64,000 nucleotides of DNA from Hellea balneolensis DSM 19091 (GTDB lineage: Bacteria; Pseudomonadota; Alphaproteobacteria; Caulobacterales; Maricaulaceae), in NCBI RefSeq assembly GCF_000428525.1, contig NZ_KE386760.1, forward strand, positions 147,832-211,831. Direction: 5' to 3'. Positions 1 to 7,593 of this stretch are shown piece by piece. The translations under genes were made by a program, and so were the position numbers. The first letter of the stretch is position 1. Every line of letters begins with the position of its first letter. Under the pieces are notes generated by a model. It did no database searches, was not told the DNA's origin, and saw only the letters and a program-made list of their open reading frames with translations.

Positions 1-2
1 AA

Positions 3-254
3 CTGTCCGAAGCACTCTCTGTACCGATCCAATATTTCTATGAAGGCCTGTCTGAGAATGATCCGCTCATGCGCGGCACGCCCAATCCTGAAATTATTGC
101 GGCGGATGTATTATCGAAAAAAGAAACAATGGATCTTGTCCGGGCTTATTATTCCATGGGCGAAGGACCGCGGAAACATTTGCTTGATTTGGCCAAATCA
201 CTTGAAGCTAATTCAAAGCCTGCAACGGCAGGCTTGCGATTAGTGACGCCATAA
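3..254 (+). CDS. XRE-family HTH transcriptional regulator, C-terminal part
   Basis: Open reading frame entering from the left edge and stopping with TAA at 252-254. The first visible residues (LSEALSVPIQYFYEGL) match the end of the helix-turn-helix domain of alphaproteobacterial XRE/Cro-type regulators, where the HTH is followed by a Val-Pro-x-x-x-Phe-Phe/Tyr-Glu-Gly segment. The rest is a polar tail of about 60 residues containing a helical stretch (SKKETMDLVRAYYSM). The DNA-recognition helices lie outside the window, so the target is unknown. Family call is moderately sure; the gene is truncated by the window edge only. Confidence 0.7.
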   Translation: MSEALSVPIQYFYEGLSENDPLMRGTPNPEIIAADVLSKKETMDLVRAYYSMGEGPRKHLLDLAKSLEANSKPATAGLRLVTP

Positions 255-292
255 ATAACTGACATTGATAGAGCCGCGTGATATGCGGCCCT

Positions 293-1111
293 ATGACTGA
301 TTATTCCGAGACTGAGCTTAAATCCCGCCTCGCCCACATCGAGGTGCTCGCGAAAGCGGCGCGTGATATCACGTTGCCGCTTTTTGCGTCTGATATGGAC
401 GTTATCAATAAGGCCGAAGGGTCTGATTATGACCCCGTCACAGCGGCTGATGTTGAAGGTGAGCGGGCCATGCGGACGCTTATTACGACCGCTTTCCCCG
501 ATGACGGCATAGAGGGTGAAGAGCTGCCCGATATTCCGGGCCAAAATGACTGGCTCTGGACGCTCGACCCAATTGACGGTACGCGCGGATTTGTGGCGGG
601 CGTCCCTGTTTGGAGCACCTTGATTGCTGTTAGCTATAAAAACCAACCTGTTTTGGGCCTGATTGATGTCGCGGCGCAGGATAAACAGTTTTGGGGCGCA
701 CCGGGGCGTGCCTGGCTTGTTCATGGCGGCGAAACAAATCCGCTAAAGACAAAGAGCTGCGGGGGTGATCTGACAGCCGCTATTTTGGGCTGCACGGAAC
801 CCCTCGCTATGCTGACCGCGCGAGAGCTTAGCATTTATAATACAATTCGGCGCGACGTACGCTTCTCCCGCTTGGGGCTTGATGCTTATGGTTATGGCCA
901 AGTCGCGGCGGGGCGGATGGATATTATTATCGAGGCGCTTTTAAAGCCCTGTGATGTGCGCGCCTTGATGCCTGTGATAGAAGGCGCTGGCGGGAAGCTC
1001 ACGAATTGGGAAGGCGGCTCCGCTGTGGATGGAGGACGGGCTGTGGCTGTGGGCGATCCGGATTTACTGCCCGAGCTCTATAAGCGCCTTAAAGACGCGC
1101 CGCCAAATTAA
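293..1111 (+). CDS. hisN: Inositol monophosphatase family protein, probable histidinol-phosphatase
   Basis: Mg-dependent phosphatase of the inositol monophosphatase fold, 272 residues, the usual size. Metal-binding motifs are visible: GEE near residue 75, then LDPIDGTRGF at about 92-100, and a C-terminal KPCDVRAL aspartate near 222. The GTRGF variant is typical of HisN-type histidinol-phosphate phosphatases, which do the penultimate step of histidine synthesis in organisms lacking the HisB phosphatase domain. A GTG at 278 in frame is an alternative start; ATG 293 gives a more usual N-terminus. The gene converges on the hydrolase at 1108-2076 and the two overlap by 4 bases. Substrate could also be another sugar phosphate. 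Confidence 0.82.
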   Translation: MTDYSETELKSRLAHIEVLAKAARDITLPLFASDMDVINKAEGSDYDPVTAADVEGERAMRTLITTAFPDDGIEGEELPDIPGQNDWLWTLDPIDGTRGFVAGVPVWSTLIAVSYKNQPVLGLIDVAAQDKQFWGAPGRAWLVHGGETNPLKTKSCGGDLTAAILGCTEPLAMLTARELSIYNTIRRDVRFSRLGLDAYGYGQVAAGRMDIIIEALLKPCDVRALMPVIEGAGGKLTNWEGGSAVDGGRAVAVGDPDLLPELYKRLKDAPPN

Positions 1112-2076
1112 AGCGCATTTTTCTCTAGGAATGTTTCGAAAGTTTCAAAGAACTGGTCGCGGTAAACATCGCGTTCTAAAAACAACTCATGCAAGGCGCC
1201 GGGGACGACTTTAAAGCTCGCGCGGGCTTTGGCGGCAAATTCCTCATTGGAGGCCGGGTCCACAATCGGGTCAGCCCCTGCGGCCACAATGAGGCAGGGA
1301 ATATTCAGCTCACCCGCATTACGGTTGACCCAAGCCATGGATTTCAAGGCTTGTACAATCCAGCCATAGGTGGGCGGCCCGACGCGCAGACGCGGCGAGG
1401 TTTGAAAATAAGCGGCCCAATGACGATAACGATCTTTGTCAGAGGTCAGCTTGTTAATATTAAACGGAATAGGCAGACCGTTTCGCTGCTTTTGGAAAGG
1501 CAAGTTTTTGGCCTTCAAGCCAAGGGCAGAAAGACCCCTGATCGCCCATTTCATGATTGGTGTGTCCAAATCGTAAAGCCCCAGCATAGGCGCGGAGCAG
1601 ACCACAGCAGAAGGGTTGATAACGCCGCTTAAAACGGCTTGCAGGGCGATGGTGCCGCCCATGGAATGGCCCATAACAATATGAGGTTTAGGCAAAAGTG
1701 AGTTTAGCTCTTCGGCGACATAGGCCAGATCATCTGCATAATCTTGGAAGCTATCAACATAGCTTTTCATCTTATCTTCGAGAAGGCGATCTGACAGCCC
1801 TTGTCCGCGCGGGTCAACTATCAAGATATTAAAGCCGCGCTCGATAAAGTCTGTCGCGGTTTCAAGATATTTTTCGATAAATTCGGTGCGGCCCGGAGAG
1901 AAAATAATAGAGCCGCGGGGTTCATCCACGGCGGCGTTGGCTAGCATTATGCGCAGCCGGATGTCGCCATGTTGTATAAAATAAGTTCCCATACGCGGTT
2001 CAAGCGCTTCGGGTATAGGGCGCCCGCCAGGCTGAATAATATCAGCTTTTTCGTATGTAGGAGGTAATCCAGCCAT
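1108..2076 (-). CDS. Alpha/beta hydrolase, lysophospholipase/monoacylglycerol lipase-like
   Basis: Serine hydrolase of 322 residues (COG2267-like). The nucleophile elbow GHSMGG sits near residue 137, with a likely catalytic Asp in the AGADPIVD segment and His in GALHELFLE. An upstream strand followed by DPRGQGLSD is typical of lysophospholipase L2/monoglyceride lipase proteins. The frame extends to 2091, but those extra codons lie inside a hairpin terminator, so the ATG at 2076 just after it is preferred; a GGAGG-like element is not obvious. A second, related hydrolase is encoded at 32440-33264. Substrate is inferred only at family level. Confidence 0.8.
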   Translation of the reverse strand: MAGLPPTYEKADIIQPGGRPIPEALEPRMGTYFIQHGDIRLRIMLANAAVDEPRGSIIFSPGRTEFIEKYLETATDFIERGFNILIVDPRGQGLSDRLLEDKMKSYVDSFQDYADDLAYVAEELNSLLPKPHIVMGHSMGGTIALQAVLSGVINPSAVVCSAPMLGLYDLDTPIMKWAIRGLSALGLKAKNLPFQKQRNGLPIPFNINKLTSDKDRYRHWAAYFQTSPRLRVGPPTYGWIVQALKSMAWVNRNAGELNIPCLIVAAGADPIVDPASNEEFAAKARASFKVVPGALHELFLERDVYRDQFFETFETFLEKNAL

Positions 2077-2081
2077 ATATA

Positions 2082-2102
2082 AAGGGGGCAAGACGCCCCC
2101 TT
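2082..2102 (-). terminator. Rho-independent terminator after the SCP2 gene
   Basis: Perfect 8-bp stem AAGGGGGC/GCCCCCTT (2082-2089 with 2095-2102) and 5-base loop, followed on the minus strand by a T-rich run. It sits 23 bases past the stop of the SCP2 gene and just upstream of the hydrolase start, separating the two transcription units. Confidence 0.75.
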
Positions 2103-2124
2103 CATCAAACCCTATTGGGTCTGA

Positions 2125-2418
2125 TTACATATTTGAGAATATGCTCTGAAGGCCCATAGCGACAGACATGTCACCTGCGACTTTGAGTTTGCCTGACATA
2201 AAAGCCATCATCGGATCGAGATTGCCTTCTGCTAAGGCGATGAAGTCATCTTTGGAGACAGAAATGGTGCAATCCGCGTCATTGTCTTCCGTTGTCGCTT
2301 CCGTGCCAGAGGCGAAGACTTGACCGTCATCACCAAAATCGAATTTAACTGATTTATCTGTGCCGCCAGCTTTGCCGAGCGCTTCTGTCATCTTTGCGGC
2401 GATTTCTGCATTATCCAT
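2125..2418 (-). CDS. SCP2 sterol-binding domain protein
   Basis: Stand-alone SCP-2 fold of 97 residues, a small lipid-carrier domain found in many alphaproteobacteria. Typical features are the KFDFGDDGQVF strand, the acidic DADCTISVSKDDF turn, and the LAEGNLDPMMAFMSGKLKVAGDM segment, in which the dPMmAFmsGKlkv core is the family signature. Likely binds acyl-CoA or other lipids in the cytoplasm; a specific ligand cannot be inferred. It forms its own transcription unit with a hairpin terminator and has a palindromic TGCAAC-TT-GTTGCA site about 20 bases before the start. Confidence 0.88.
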   Translation of the reverse strand: MDNAEIAAKMTEALGKAGGTDKSVKFDFGDDGQVFASGTEATTEDNDADCTISVSKDDFIALAEGNLDPMMAFMSGKLKVAGDMSVAMGLQSIFSNM

Positions 2419-2434
2419 GATGTATTCCTTTCAG

Positions 2435-2452
2435 TATATGCAACTTGTTGCA
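2435..2452. promoter_or_regulatory. Palindromic operator candidate upstream of SCP2 gene
   Basis: TGCAACTTGTTGCA is a perfect 6+2+6 palindrome located 21 bases upstream of the SCP2 start codon. The 18-base stretch 2435-2452 matches 59038-59055, upstream of etfB, at 16 of 18 positions, in the same orientation. A shared lipid-metabolism regulator (TetR or GntR type) is an inference. Confidence 0.45.
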
Positions 2453-2500
2453 CACTATATGGGGCGGGAAGCTCCAAAGTGCTAGATTTATTTTCAGCTC

Positions 2501-3370
2501 TTAGAGCGGCTTCTGGAATTTAAGTGTTGCGCGGTCAGATTCACCAATATTTTTAAACAATTCAGCATCAAATCCTTCAGGAATCTCTTTTGCATCTTTG
2601 GGCACATAAGAGGCAGGCGGCAATGTCCAGACGCCAAAGGGGTGATCGGCTGTATCGCGTGGATTTGCATTGACTTCTGAACTTGCGATAAATTCAAAAC
2701 CTGCGCGTTTGGCCATATCTTTTATAAAGCTTTCCTGCACATAGCCCGCTCCGCCATCGGGGTCTTGAGTGGCAGATTCTGGCAAGCGGTGCTGAACAAT
2801 ACCCAGAGTGCCGCCAGGCTTAAGGGCTGCATAAAAATCAGCAAAGGCCTTATCGCCATATCCTCCGCGCATCCAACTATGAACATTGCGGAAGGAGAGC
2901 AAAACATCAAGATCGCCTGTCTCTAGGATTGGCGTATCTTCACTGCCAAATTTGCCAATCTCAATGGTACCAAAACCCTCAGCGCCAACATATTTATCCG
3001 TGAAAGCGGCATTACGCTCAAGGGTGCGCTCGCCAGTGCCTTGGCGTAGAATGGCGACATAGGTTCCGCCGTTTTCAGCCAAGTAAGGGGCAATAACAGG
3101 TGTGTACCAACCCGGCCAGACTTCACCGACTTTTTTGCCAGGCGCGACGCCGAAGAATTCTAACGTTTCTTTGGGATTACGGAATTGATCACGGGCTGTG
3201 TTTTCCGCGCGGCGGGGATGGGCGAGTACTTCTGCCAAAGTTGCGGGGGCCTGAACGACTTCGGCTTTTGGTGCTTCAGTTTTTGTTTCTGAGCCCGTTC
3301 CGCCGGAACAAGCGGTCAGGGCTATTAGCGACGCAGCGGCAGAGGCCGTAAATAAATGTTTTAAAGTCAT
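2501..3370 (-). CDS. Methyltransferase-like lipoprotein with degenerate SAM motif
   Basis: Exported lipoprotein of 289 residues: signal peptide ending in lipobox LTAC (Cys about residue 21), then a low-complexity linker and a class I methyltransferase-like domain (COG4798-type). It is a paralogue of the protein at 15292-16221; both share HPRR/HPKETLEFFG, a VQHR/VQHQ strand, NANP and a C-terminal GESxRxTLxFxKP. In the SAM-binding region this copy has GEVWPGWYTP where the paralogue has EALPGGGWYS, and AILRQGT where the paralogue has the acidic GVDYS. Those changes remove the glycine-rich loop and the ribose-binding acid, so catalysis is doubtful. Function unknown. Confidence 0.72.
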   Translation of the reverse strand: MTLKHLFTASAAASLIALTACSGGTGSETKTEAPKAEVVQAPATLAEVLAHPRRAENTARDQFRNPKETLEFFGVAPGKKVGEVWPGWYTPVIAPYLAENGGTYVAILRQGTGERTLERNAAFTDKYVGAEGFGTIEIGKFGSEDTPILETGDLDVLLSFRNVHSWMRGGYGDKAFADFYAALKPGGTLGIVQHRLPESATQDPDGGAGYVQESFIKDMAKRAGFEFIASSEVNANPRDTADHPFGVWTLPPASYVPKDAKEIPEGFDAELFKNIGESDRATLKFQKPL

Positions 3371-3441
3371 GATGTCTCTCTCAGTTATGAGCGAGTTTTG
3401 TAACTTATGGTCAACGGGGTCAATAATAATTACGAGTGAAC

Positions 3442-3487
3442 GTCCTCCTCCCAGCGTTTTTCAAGAACGCAGGAGCGGGGTGAGGAC
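3442..3487. repeat. Inverted repeat/hairpin upstream of the hsp20 promoter
   Basis: GTCCTC (3442-3447) pairs with GAGGAC (3482-3487) and GCGTT (3454-3458) with AACGC (3466-3470). It lies between the divergent lipoprotein gene and the hsp20 promoter. It could be a regulatory hairpin or a remnant of an intergenic repeat; it lacks a clean T-tail for a terminator. Confidence 0.4.
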
Positions 3488-3514
3488 TTTCATTCTGAAA
3501 TTTCAGTAAGGTGC

Positions 3515-3542
3515 CTTGAAACCCAAAAGCGGTTTCTTATCT
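3515..3542 (+). promoter_or_regulatory. Sigma32 (RpoH) heat-shock promoter of hsp20
   Basis: CTTGAA at 3515-3520 and CTTATCT at 3536-3542 give CTTG-N17-CYTATNT, the consensus reported for alphaproteobacterial RpoH promoters. Predicted transcription start is about 3549, giving a leader of roughly 86 bases that contains three hairpins. Start site is inferred. Confidence 0.72.
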
Positions 3543-3550
3543 GGGAGTGT

Positions 3551-3634
3551 GGGACGCTATTACGGGTCCCGTTTAAACCTAAAGGCCGCTCATGGTGAGG
3601 GCCTGAAACTAACATTGCTAAAAGGATGTTTAAC
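3551..3634 (+). promoter_or_regulatory. ROSE-type RNA thermometer in the hsp20 leader
   Basis: Three successive hairpins: GGGAC/GTCCC (3551-3555 with 3566-3570), AGGCC/GGCCT (3583-3587 with 3600-3604), and a terminal one covering 3611-3630. In the last, AACAUUGCU pairs with AGGAUGUU around an AAA loop, leaving a single bulged G. The UUGCU opposite the AGGA ribosome-binding site is the hallmark of ROSE elements, which melt at heat-shock temperature to free the Shine-Dalgarno. The AGGA (3623-3626) is 8 bases from the ATG at 3635. Structure was read by eye and not computed. Confidence 0.85.
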
Positions 3635-4108
3635 ATGAGAACTTATGATTTTTCACCGCTTTACCGTTCATTTGTAGGCTTTGACCGCATGGCCGGGTTG
3701 ATAGATGCTGCCAGCCAGCAAGCCGCCGCGGGTAACGCTTATCCCCCTTATAACGTCGCGCAACTTTCTGAAAATGCTTACCGCATTGAACTAGCGGTCG
3801 CTGGATTTTCCGAAGACGAGCTTGACCTTGAAAGCCATGAGAATGTGCTGACAATCTCAGGCCGTAAAGAAGCAAGCGCCGATAATGATGAGGCCGAATA
3901 CTTACATCGCGGTATTGCCGAGCGCGGTTTTGAGCGCCGTTTCCAACTGGCGGATCATGTCTTGGTCGAAGGCGCTGAGCTTAAAAACGGCCTTTTGGTG
4001 GTCTCACTAAAACGTGAACTCCCAGAAGCGCTGAAACCGCGTAAAATAAGCATTAATGACGGAAAATTAATTCAGGCGAAGCCTAGCGGTAAGGCTAAAG
4101 CTGCCTAA
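3635..4108 (+). CDS. Small heat-shock protein, Hsp20/IbpA family
   Basis: 157-residue alpha-crystallin-domain chaperone that binds unfolding proteins in the cytoplasm. The N-terminus MRTYDFSPLYRSFVGFDRM is the IbpA-type start, with PPYNV and the beta-strand series AYRIELAVAGFSEDEL, ENVLTISGRK and the GIAERGFERRFQLADHV segment of the crystallin core. An LVVSLKRELPE strand and a short basic tail follow. The ATG at 3626 overlaps the Shine-Dalgarno, so 3635 is chosen: it restores the IbpA N-terminus and has proper spacing. Expression is likely heat-induced at two levels, through a sigma32 promoter and a ROSE thermometer upstream. Confidence 0.95.
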   Translation: MRTYDFSPLYRSFVGFDRMAGLIDAASQQAAAGNAYPPYNVAQLSENAYRIELAVAGFSEDELDLESHENVLTISGRKEASADNDEAEYLHRGIAERGFERRFQLADHVLVEGAELKNGLLVVSLKRELPEALKPRKISINDGKLIQAKPSGKAKAA

Positions 4109-4177
4109 ATAGGATCTATGCAAAAGGGCGCCTCTTCCTTCCTCCCCTGAAGATTTGGCAATTACCCTGCATATGAC

Positions 4178-4230
4178 GCGGCGTCGTGAGAGCTCCTCCC
4201 TCCCAGCTCACATGGCGCCGCACTTTTATT
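4178..4230 (+). terminator. Terminator of hsp20
   Basis: GCGGCG (4178-4183) pairs with CGCCGC (4216-4221), and inside it GTGAG-A-GCT pairs with AGCTCAC across a CT-rich loop; a CTTTTATTT tail follows on the plus strand. It abuts the stop codon of panE on the other strand. Confidence 0.62.
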
Positions 4231-5256
4231 TCAGAGGACCTTCAAAAGTTTAAGAATATCCGCCCCGCTCATTTTCGGGGACACACCTCTTTTAAAGGCC
4301 GCCTGAACGGCTTCGTAAATCGCCGTATTATAAGGCGCGGTTAGCCCCGTGGACTTAGCAAGCCTGACGATTTCGCCTTGCAGATAATCAATTTCAGAGA
4401 CGCGGCCCATTTCCAAATCATCAAGCATGGATGAGCGGGCCGCTGCATCAATCTTGACGATTTTATTCATAATGATTTTATAGGCAAAATTGGGTAGGCG
4501 CAGGATTTTTATCATCTTTGCAGCGTCTGCTTTGCCAAAGGCGGCGGGCTCTATACCGCTACTTTTTACAACGTTTAAACCTTCCTCGACAACGAGTGCT
4601 AAGGCACGGCGATAATCGCGCTGCAGGAGGCCTTGTTTCAAAGTTCCGCCCGTTAGGGTGTTCAGGGCATTATTGAGATTAACCAGAAGTTTCCCCCATT
4701 GAACGGCCAAAATATCATGTGATAATGCGAGGCCCTCTCCGGCTTGGTAGAATAGAGTTTGTAATGTCTCCAAGCGGGCATCGCTTAAATGTTCAACGGT
4801 TAAGTCGCCTTCGGTCCCGCAATGAAAACGGCCCGGACCTGTTCCCGTAACATTAAAAGGCACAACAGCCCCAAGTACAGTTTGGGAGAGGTTTTCCCGC
4901 AGGATATCAGGATTGCTCACCCCGTTTTGAAAGCTAATTATAATCGCATCCGCTTTGGCATGGGGCGCAAGGGACTTTGCGGCTTTGGAGGTATCTTGGG
5001 ACTTGGTCGTCAGCAAAATAATATCTGCAGAGGCTATATCTTTGGGGGTCAAAGAGAATGTAAATTGATCCGCTGAGAGCGAGATCTCTTCGCGTTCAAA
5101 ATGGGTCAGGGTGAGGCCATGAGACTCGATATCAGATTTAAAGCGTTGCCGTCCAATAAAGGTAATATTTGCACCCGAATGGGCGAGTTGCCCGCCAAGA
5201 TAACATCCAATAGAGCCAGCCCCGAAAATGGCGACCCTTAGTCTTGAGGCTTTCAT
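4231..5256 (-). CDS. 2-dehydropantoate 2-reductase family (PanE/ApbA)
   Basis: NADPH-dependent ketopantoate reductase family, 341 residues. The N-terminal Rossmann motif GAGSIGCYLGGQLA starts near residue 12, followed by the LLTTKSQDT segment, the QNGVSN loop and the helical domain with the WGKLLVNLNNAL catalytic-lysine segment near residue 187. C-terminal SSMLDDLEMGRVSEIDYLQGEI is diagnostic (E-D/S contacts). Third gene of a three-gene operon: its ATG overlaps the stop of the isomerase gene by 4 bases. In that context it may reduce another 2-oxo acid rather than ketopantoate; pantothenate genes are not nearby. Confidence 0.82.
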   Translation of the reverse strand: MKASRLRVAIFGAGSIGCYLGGQLAHSGANITFIGRQRFKSDIESHGLTLTHFEREEISLSADQFTFSLTPKDIASADIILLTTKSQDTSKAAKSLAPHAKADAIIISFQNGVSNPDILRENLSQTVLGAVVPFNVTGTGPGRFHCGTEGDLTVEHLSDARLETLQTLFYQAGEGLALSHDILAVQWGKLLVNLNNALNTLTGGTLKQGLLQRDYRRALALVVEEGLNVVKSSGIEPAAFGKADAAKMIKILRLPNFAYKIIMNKIVKIDAAARSSMLDDLEMGRVSEIDYLQGEIVRLAKSTGLTAPYNTAIYEAVQAAFKRGVSPKMSGADILKLLKVL

Positions 5257-5867
5257 GCTGTTTTCAACGCCTGCTCAATTTGCCAGACGCGGTCTTTGCC
5301 GAAATACATCTCGTCGCCTAAGAAAAAAGTCGGCAAACCAAAGGCCCCGCGATCAACACAGGCTTGGGTGGCCTCCATCAAGCTTTGCTTAACAGTGGGA
5401 TCTTGGGTGGCGGCGACTAAGGCTTGTCCGTCAAGTCCGGCTTCGGTCAGTACCGCGGCTAAGATATCGGGCTGGCTGATATTTTTATCATCCTCCCAAA
5501 TGGCTTTGAAAATGGCGGGATAAAAAACCTCGTGAACACCGGCCTCTTGAGCGGCGATGGCCGCCCGCATTGATAGCAACGTATTAACTGGAAAGGCCGA
5601 ATTAAATTTAAAATTTGTCAGGTCATGGCCTTTGATAAAGCGTTGAATTTCCAGCTGCATATATTTCATTTTATTTGGCACATTGCCAAAGGCCTGCCAT
5701 GGGGGCTGATTGCCTGTGGATTTGAAGATGCCGCCAATCAGGACGGGATGCATAATGACATTCAGGCCCGTGCGTTCGCTCACGCCCTCCAAGGCTTTCC
5801 AGGCGAAATAGGCATTGGGACTGCCAAAGTCATAATAGAAATCCAGATCAAGGTTTTGGGTCACCAT
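5253..5867 (-). CDS. 2-hydroxychromene-2-carboxylate isomerase/DsbA-like thioredoxin-fold protein
   Basis: 204-residue protein of the GST-kappa/HCCA isomerase family, a thioredoxin fold with a helical insertion. The start DFYYDFGSPNAYFAWKAL carries the family's serine (FGSPNAY) in place of a redox CxxC. Other marks are VLIGGIFKSTGNQPP and the C-terminal GAFGLPTFFLGDEMYFGKDR, with the cis-proline in LPTFF. Members isomerise 2-hydroxychromene-2-carboxylate in naphthalene degradation, using glutathione, but many homologues have unknown substrates. Middle gene of the SDR-isomerase-PanE operon; overlaps both neighbours by 4-7 bases. Confidence 0.88.
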   Translation of the reverse strand: MVTQNLDLDFYYDFGSPNAYFAWKALEGVSERTGLNVIMHPVLIGGIFKSTGNQPPWQAFGNVPNKMKYMQLEIQRFIKGHDLTNFKFNSAFPVNTLLSMRAAIAAQEAGVHEVFYPAIFKAIWEDDKNISQPDILAAVLTEAGLDGQALVAATQDPTVKQSLMEATQACVDRGAFGLPTFFLGDEMYFGKDRVWQIEQALKTA

Positions 5868-6601
5868 TTTTCTCCGTAAGGGCGTAAGTCCAGCTCGAAT
5901 GTCCAGGCATCGCGCGGTTGGTGATGCAGCTGAACATAATTTTTTGCAATATGGTCAGGGTTGAGGATGAGGCTTTTCTCGCGCATCTCATCGACTTTGG
6001 GAAATATTTCGCGAATGAAATTTGAATCTATCGCGCCGTCAATAATAGTATGGGCGACGTGAATGCCTTTGGGCCCCAATTCTCGGGCGCAGCTTTGAGC
6101 GAGAGCGCGAAGACTGTGTTTCGCAGCGGCAAATGCGGAAAAACCCGCTGCGCCGCGCATAGAGGCCGTCGCGCCCGTAAATATCATCGTGCCGCGCCCA
6201 CGCGCCGCCATGTGAGGGGCCACATTATGGGCCATCAGAAATCCAGCAAAGCTCGCCATTTCCCAGACCTTGCGAAAGACGCGCGGCGTTGTGTCTGCGA
6301 TGTTAAACTTTACATTCGCGCCAATGTTGAAAACCGCGACATCTATCGGGCCGATTTGCGTTTCGATTTCAGTAATAAGCGCGGCCATGGCATCTTCATC
6401 ACGCGCATCCACACCATGCGGCGAGGCTGAGCCGCCTTCCGCCGTAATAGACTCCGCCAGAGCGGTAAGCTTATCCAGTCGTGCGGGCCGCCGCACCACA
6501 CAGACATGGTGGCCTTCACGAGCAAAGGCCCGCGCAATCGCGCTGCCGGTATCATCTCCTGCGCCAATGATCAGGGCTACATTTTTTTGAATTTCCATCA
6601 T
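5861..6601 (-). CDS. Short-chain dehydrogenase/reductase (SDR)
   Basis: 246-residue SDR. A cofactor motif of type GAGDDTGSAIARAFA (TGxxxGxG variant) starts near residue 13, with RR after beta-2 suggesting NADP. NIGANV corresponds to the NNAG motif. The usual Tyr-x-x-x-Lys catalytic pair appears altered: after FTGATASMRG the sequence reads FSAFAAAKHSLRAL, with Phe where Tyr is expected and the Lys retained. This is seen in some atypical SDR proteins, so activity is uncertain. First gene of an operon with the isomerase and PanE-like genes, transcribed away from the thioesterase at 6679. Confidence 0.8.
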   Translation of the reverse strand: MMEIQKNVALIIGAGDDTGSAIARAFAREGHHVCVVRRPARLDKLTALAESITAEGGSASPHGVDARDEDAMAALITEIETQIGPIDVAVFNIGANVKFNIADTTPRVFRKVWEMASFAGFLMAHNVAPHMAARGRGTMIFTGATASMRGAAGFSAFAAAKHSLRALAQSCARELGPKGIHVAHTIIDGAIDSNFIREIFPKVDEMREKSLILNPDHIAKNYVQLHHQPRDAWTFELDLRPYGEKW

Positions 6602-6678
6602 ACGAAGATAAAGCCTTATAATTATGCCGCTGGCAAGGCTATGACGCGTATACAGTTATGAATAATAGGAACGGCTCA

Positions 6679-7473
6679 ATGACCGGATTTAATGAGATAG
6701 CAAATAAGCTCACTGTTCAGGGCGAAGGCTATGCCGCGCACATACCCGAAGATTGGCGTCAGGGGCGGACCGCATATGGCGGCTTGACGGCGGGTCTATC
6801 GCTTGCCGCCGCGCAAAAGCAATTCCCTGACTTACCGCCGTTTAGAAGCGTCACGGTCAATTTTATTGGACCCGTTTCAGGCCCGCCTGTCTTCACCTCT
6901 CGCTTGCTCCGCCAAGGCCGTAATGTCACATCAATAGAAACAGAAGGCCGTGTTGAGGGTAAAGTGGTCTCGTCTTGCACCTTCATTTTTGCGGGCCTAC
7001 GCGACTCTAGCGTTAGCGTGGACTGCGCCGCTCCTGCGGCTCCCGCCCCGAAGGATTGCGAGCCTTTTACGCCGCCCGGCGCAGAAGGGTTCGTGCCAGC
7101 TTTTTTCAACCGCTTTGAGACAAAACTCATTGAGGGCGCCCGCCCAATGAGCGGTGCCGATAGGGGCTATATTCGGACATGGTCGCGCCATGCCGACCCA
7201 GCCTCACGCGAGGGGATAGCCAGTCTTTTAACCTTGGGGGATGTCCTGCCGCCTTCGGCTGCGCCGCTCTTTAAGCAACTTGGCGCTATCAGTTCAGTCA
7301 ATTGGATTTTCACTGTTCTTATGGATGACCCTAAGACAAATGACGGATGGTGGCAGGTTGAAACGGATTTAACGGCCGCTGCCGGAGGTTATTCCTCTCA
7401 AGTCATGCGAATTTGGAACACTGACGGAGAGTTAGCTGCCGAAGGGATGCAATGCGTTGCAATATTTATGTAG
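6679..7473 (+). CDS. Acyl-CoA thioesterase family protein (TesB-like double hotdog)
   Basis: 264-residue protein with two hotdog domains. The N-terminal half carries WRQGRTAYGGLTAGL, the TesB/4HBT_3 signature in which the (Y)GG precedes the long helix, and RSVTVNFIGPV. The C-terminal half contains RTWSRHADPA, LTLGDVLPPSA and NWIFTVLMDD. It likely cleaves acyl-CoA thioesters in the cytoplasm; chain-length preference is unknown. A frame-matched ATG occurs at 6658, but the ATG at 6679 has an AGGA element 9 bases upstream and is preferred. Divergent from the SDR operon. Confidence 0.8.
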   Translation: MTGFNEIANKLTVQGEGYAAHIPEDWRQGRTAYGGLTAGLSLAAAQKQFPDLPPFRSVTVNFIGPVSGPPVFTSRLLRQGRNVTSIETEGRVEGKVVSSCTFIFAGLRDSSVSVDCAAPAAPAPKDCEPFTPPGAEGFVPAFFNRFETKLIEGARPMSGADRGYIRTWSRHADPASREGIASLLTLGDVLPPSAAPLFKQLGAISSVNWIFTVLMDDPKTNDGWWQVETDLTAAAGGYSSQVMRIWNTDGELAAEGMQCVAIFM

Positions 7474-7593
7474 GCAACGGCTATCCAATGAGGTCTTGAA
7501 ATTGAGGCTTGGTAATACAGGCTCGGCAATAGGGTTTGGCCGCTTGCGGGTTTTTTAAATGCGCGGCATAAGCTGCCTTAACGGGAGAGATTT

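Noticed and set aside
7448-7461. TGCA-N6-TGCA as an operator
   Set aside because: It lies in the coding end of the thioesterase gene and is expected about once by chance.
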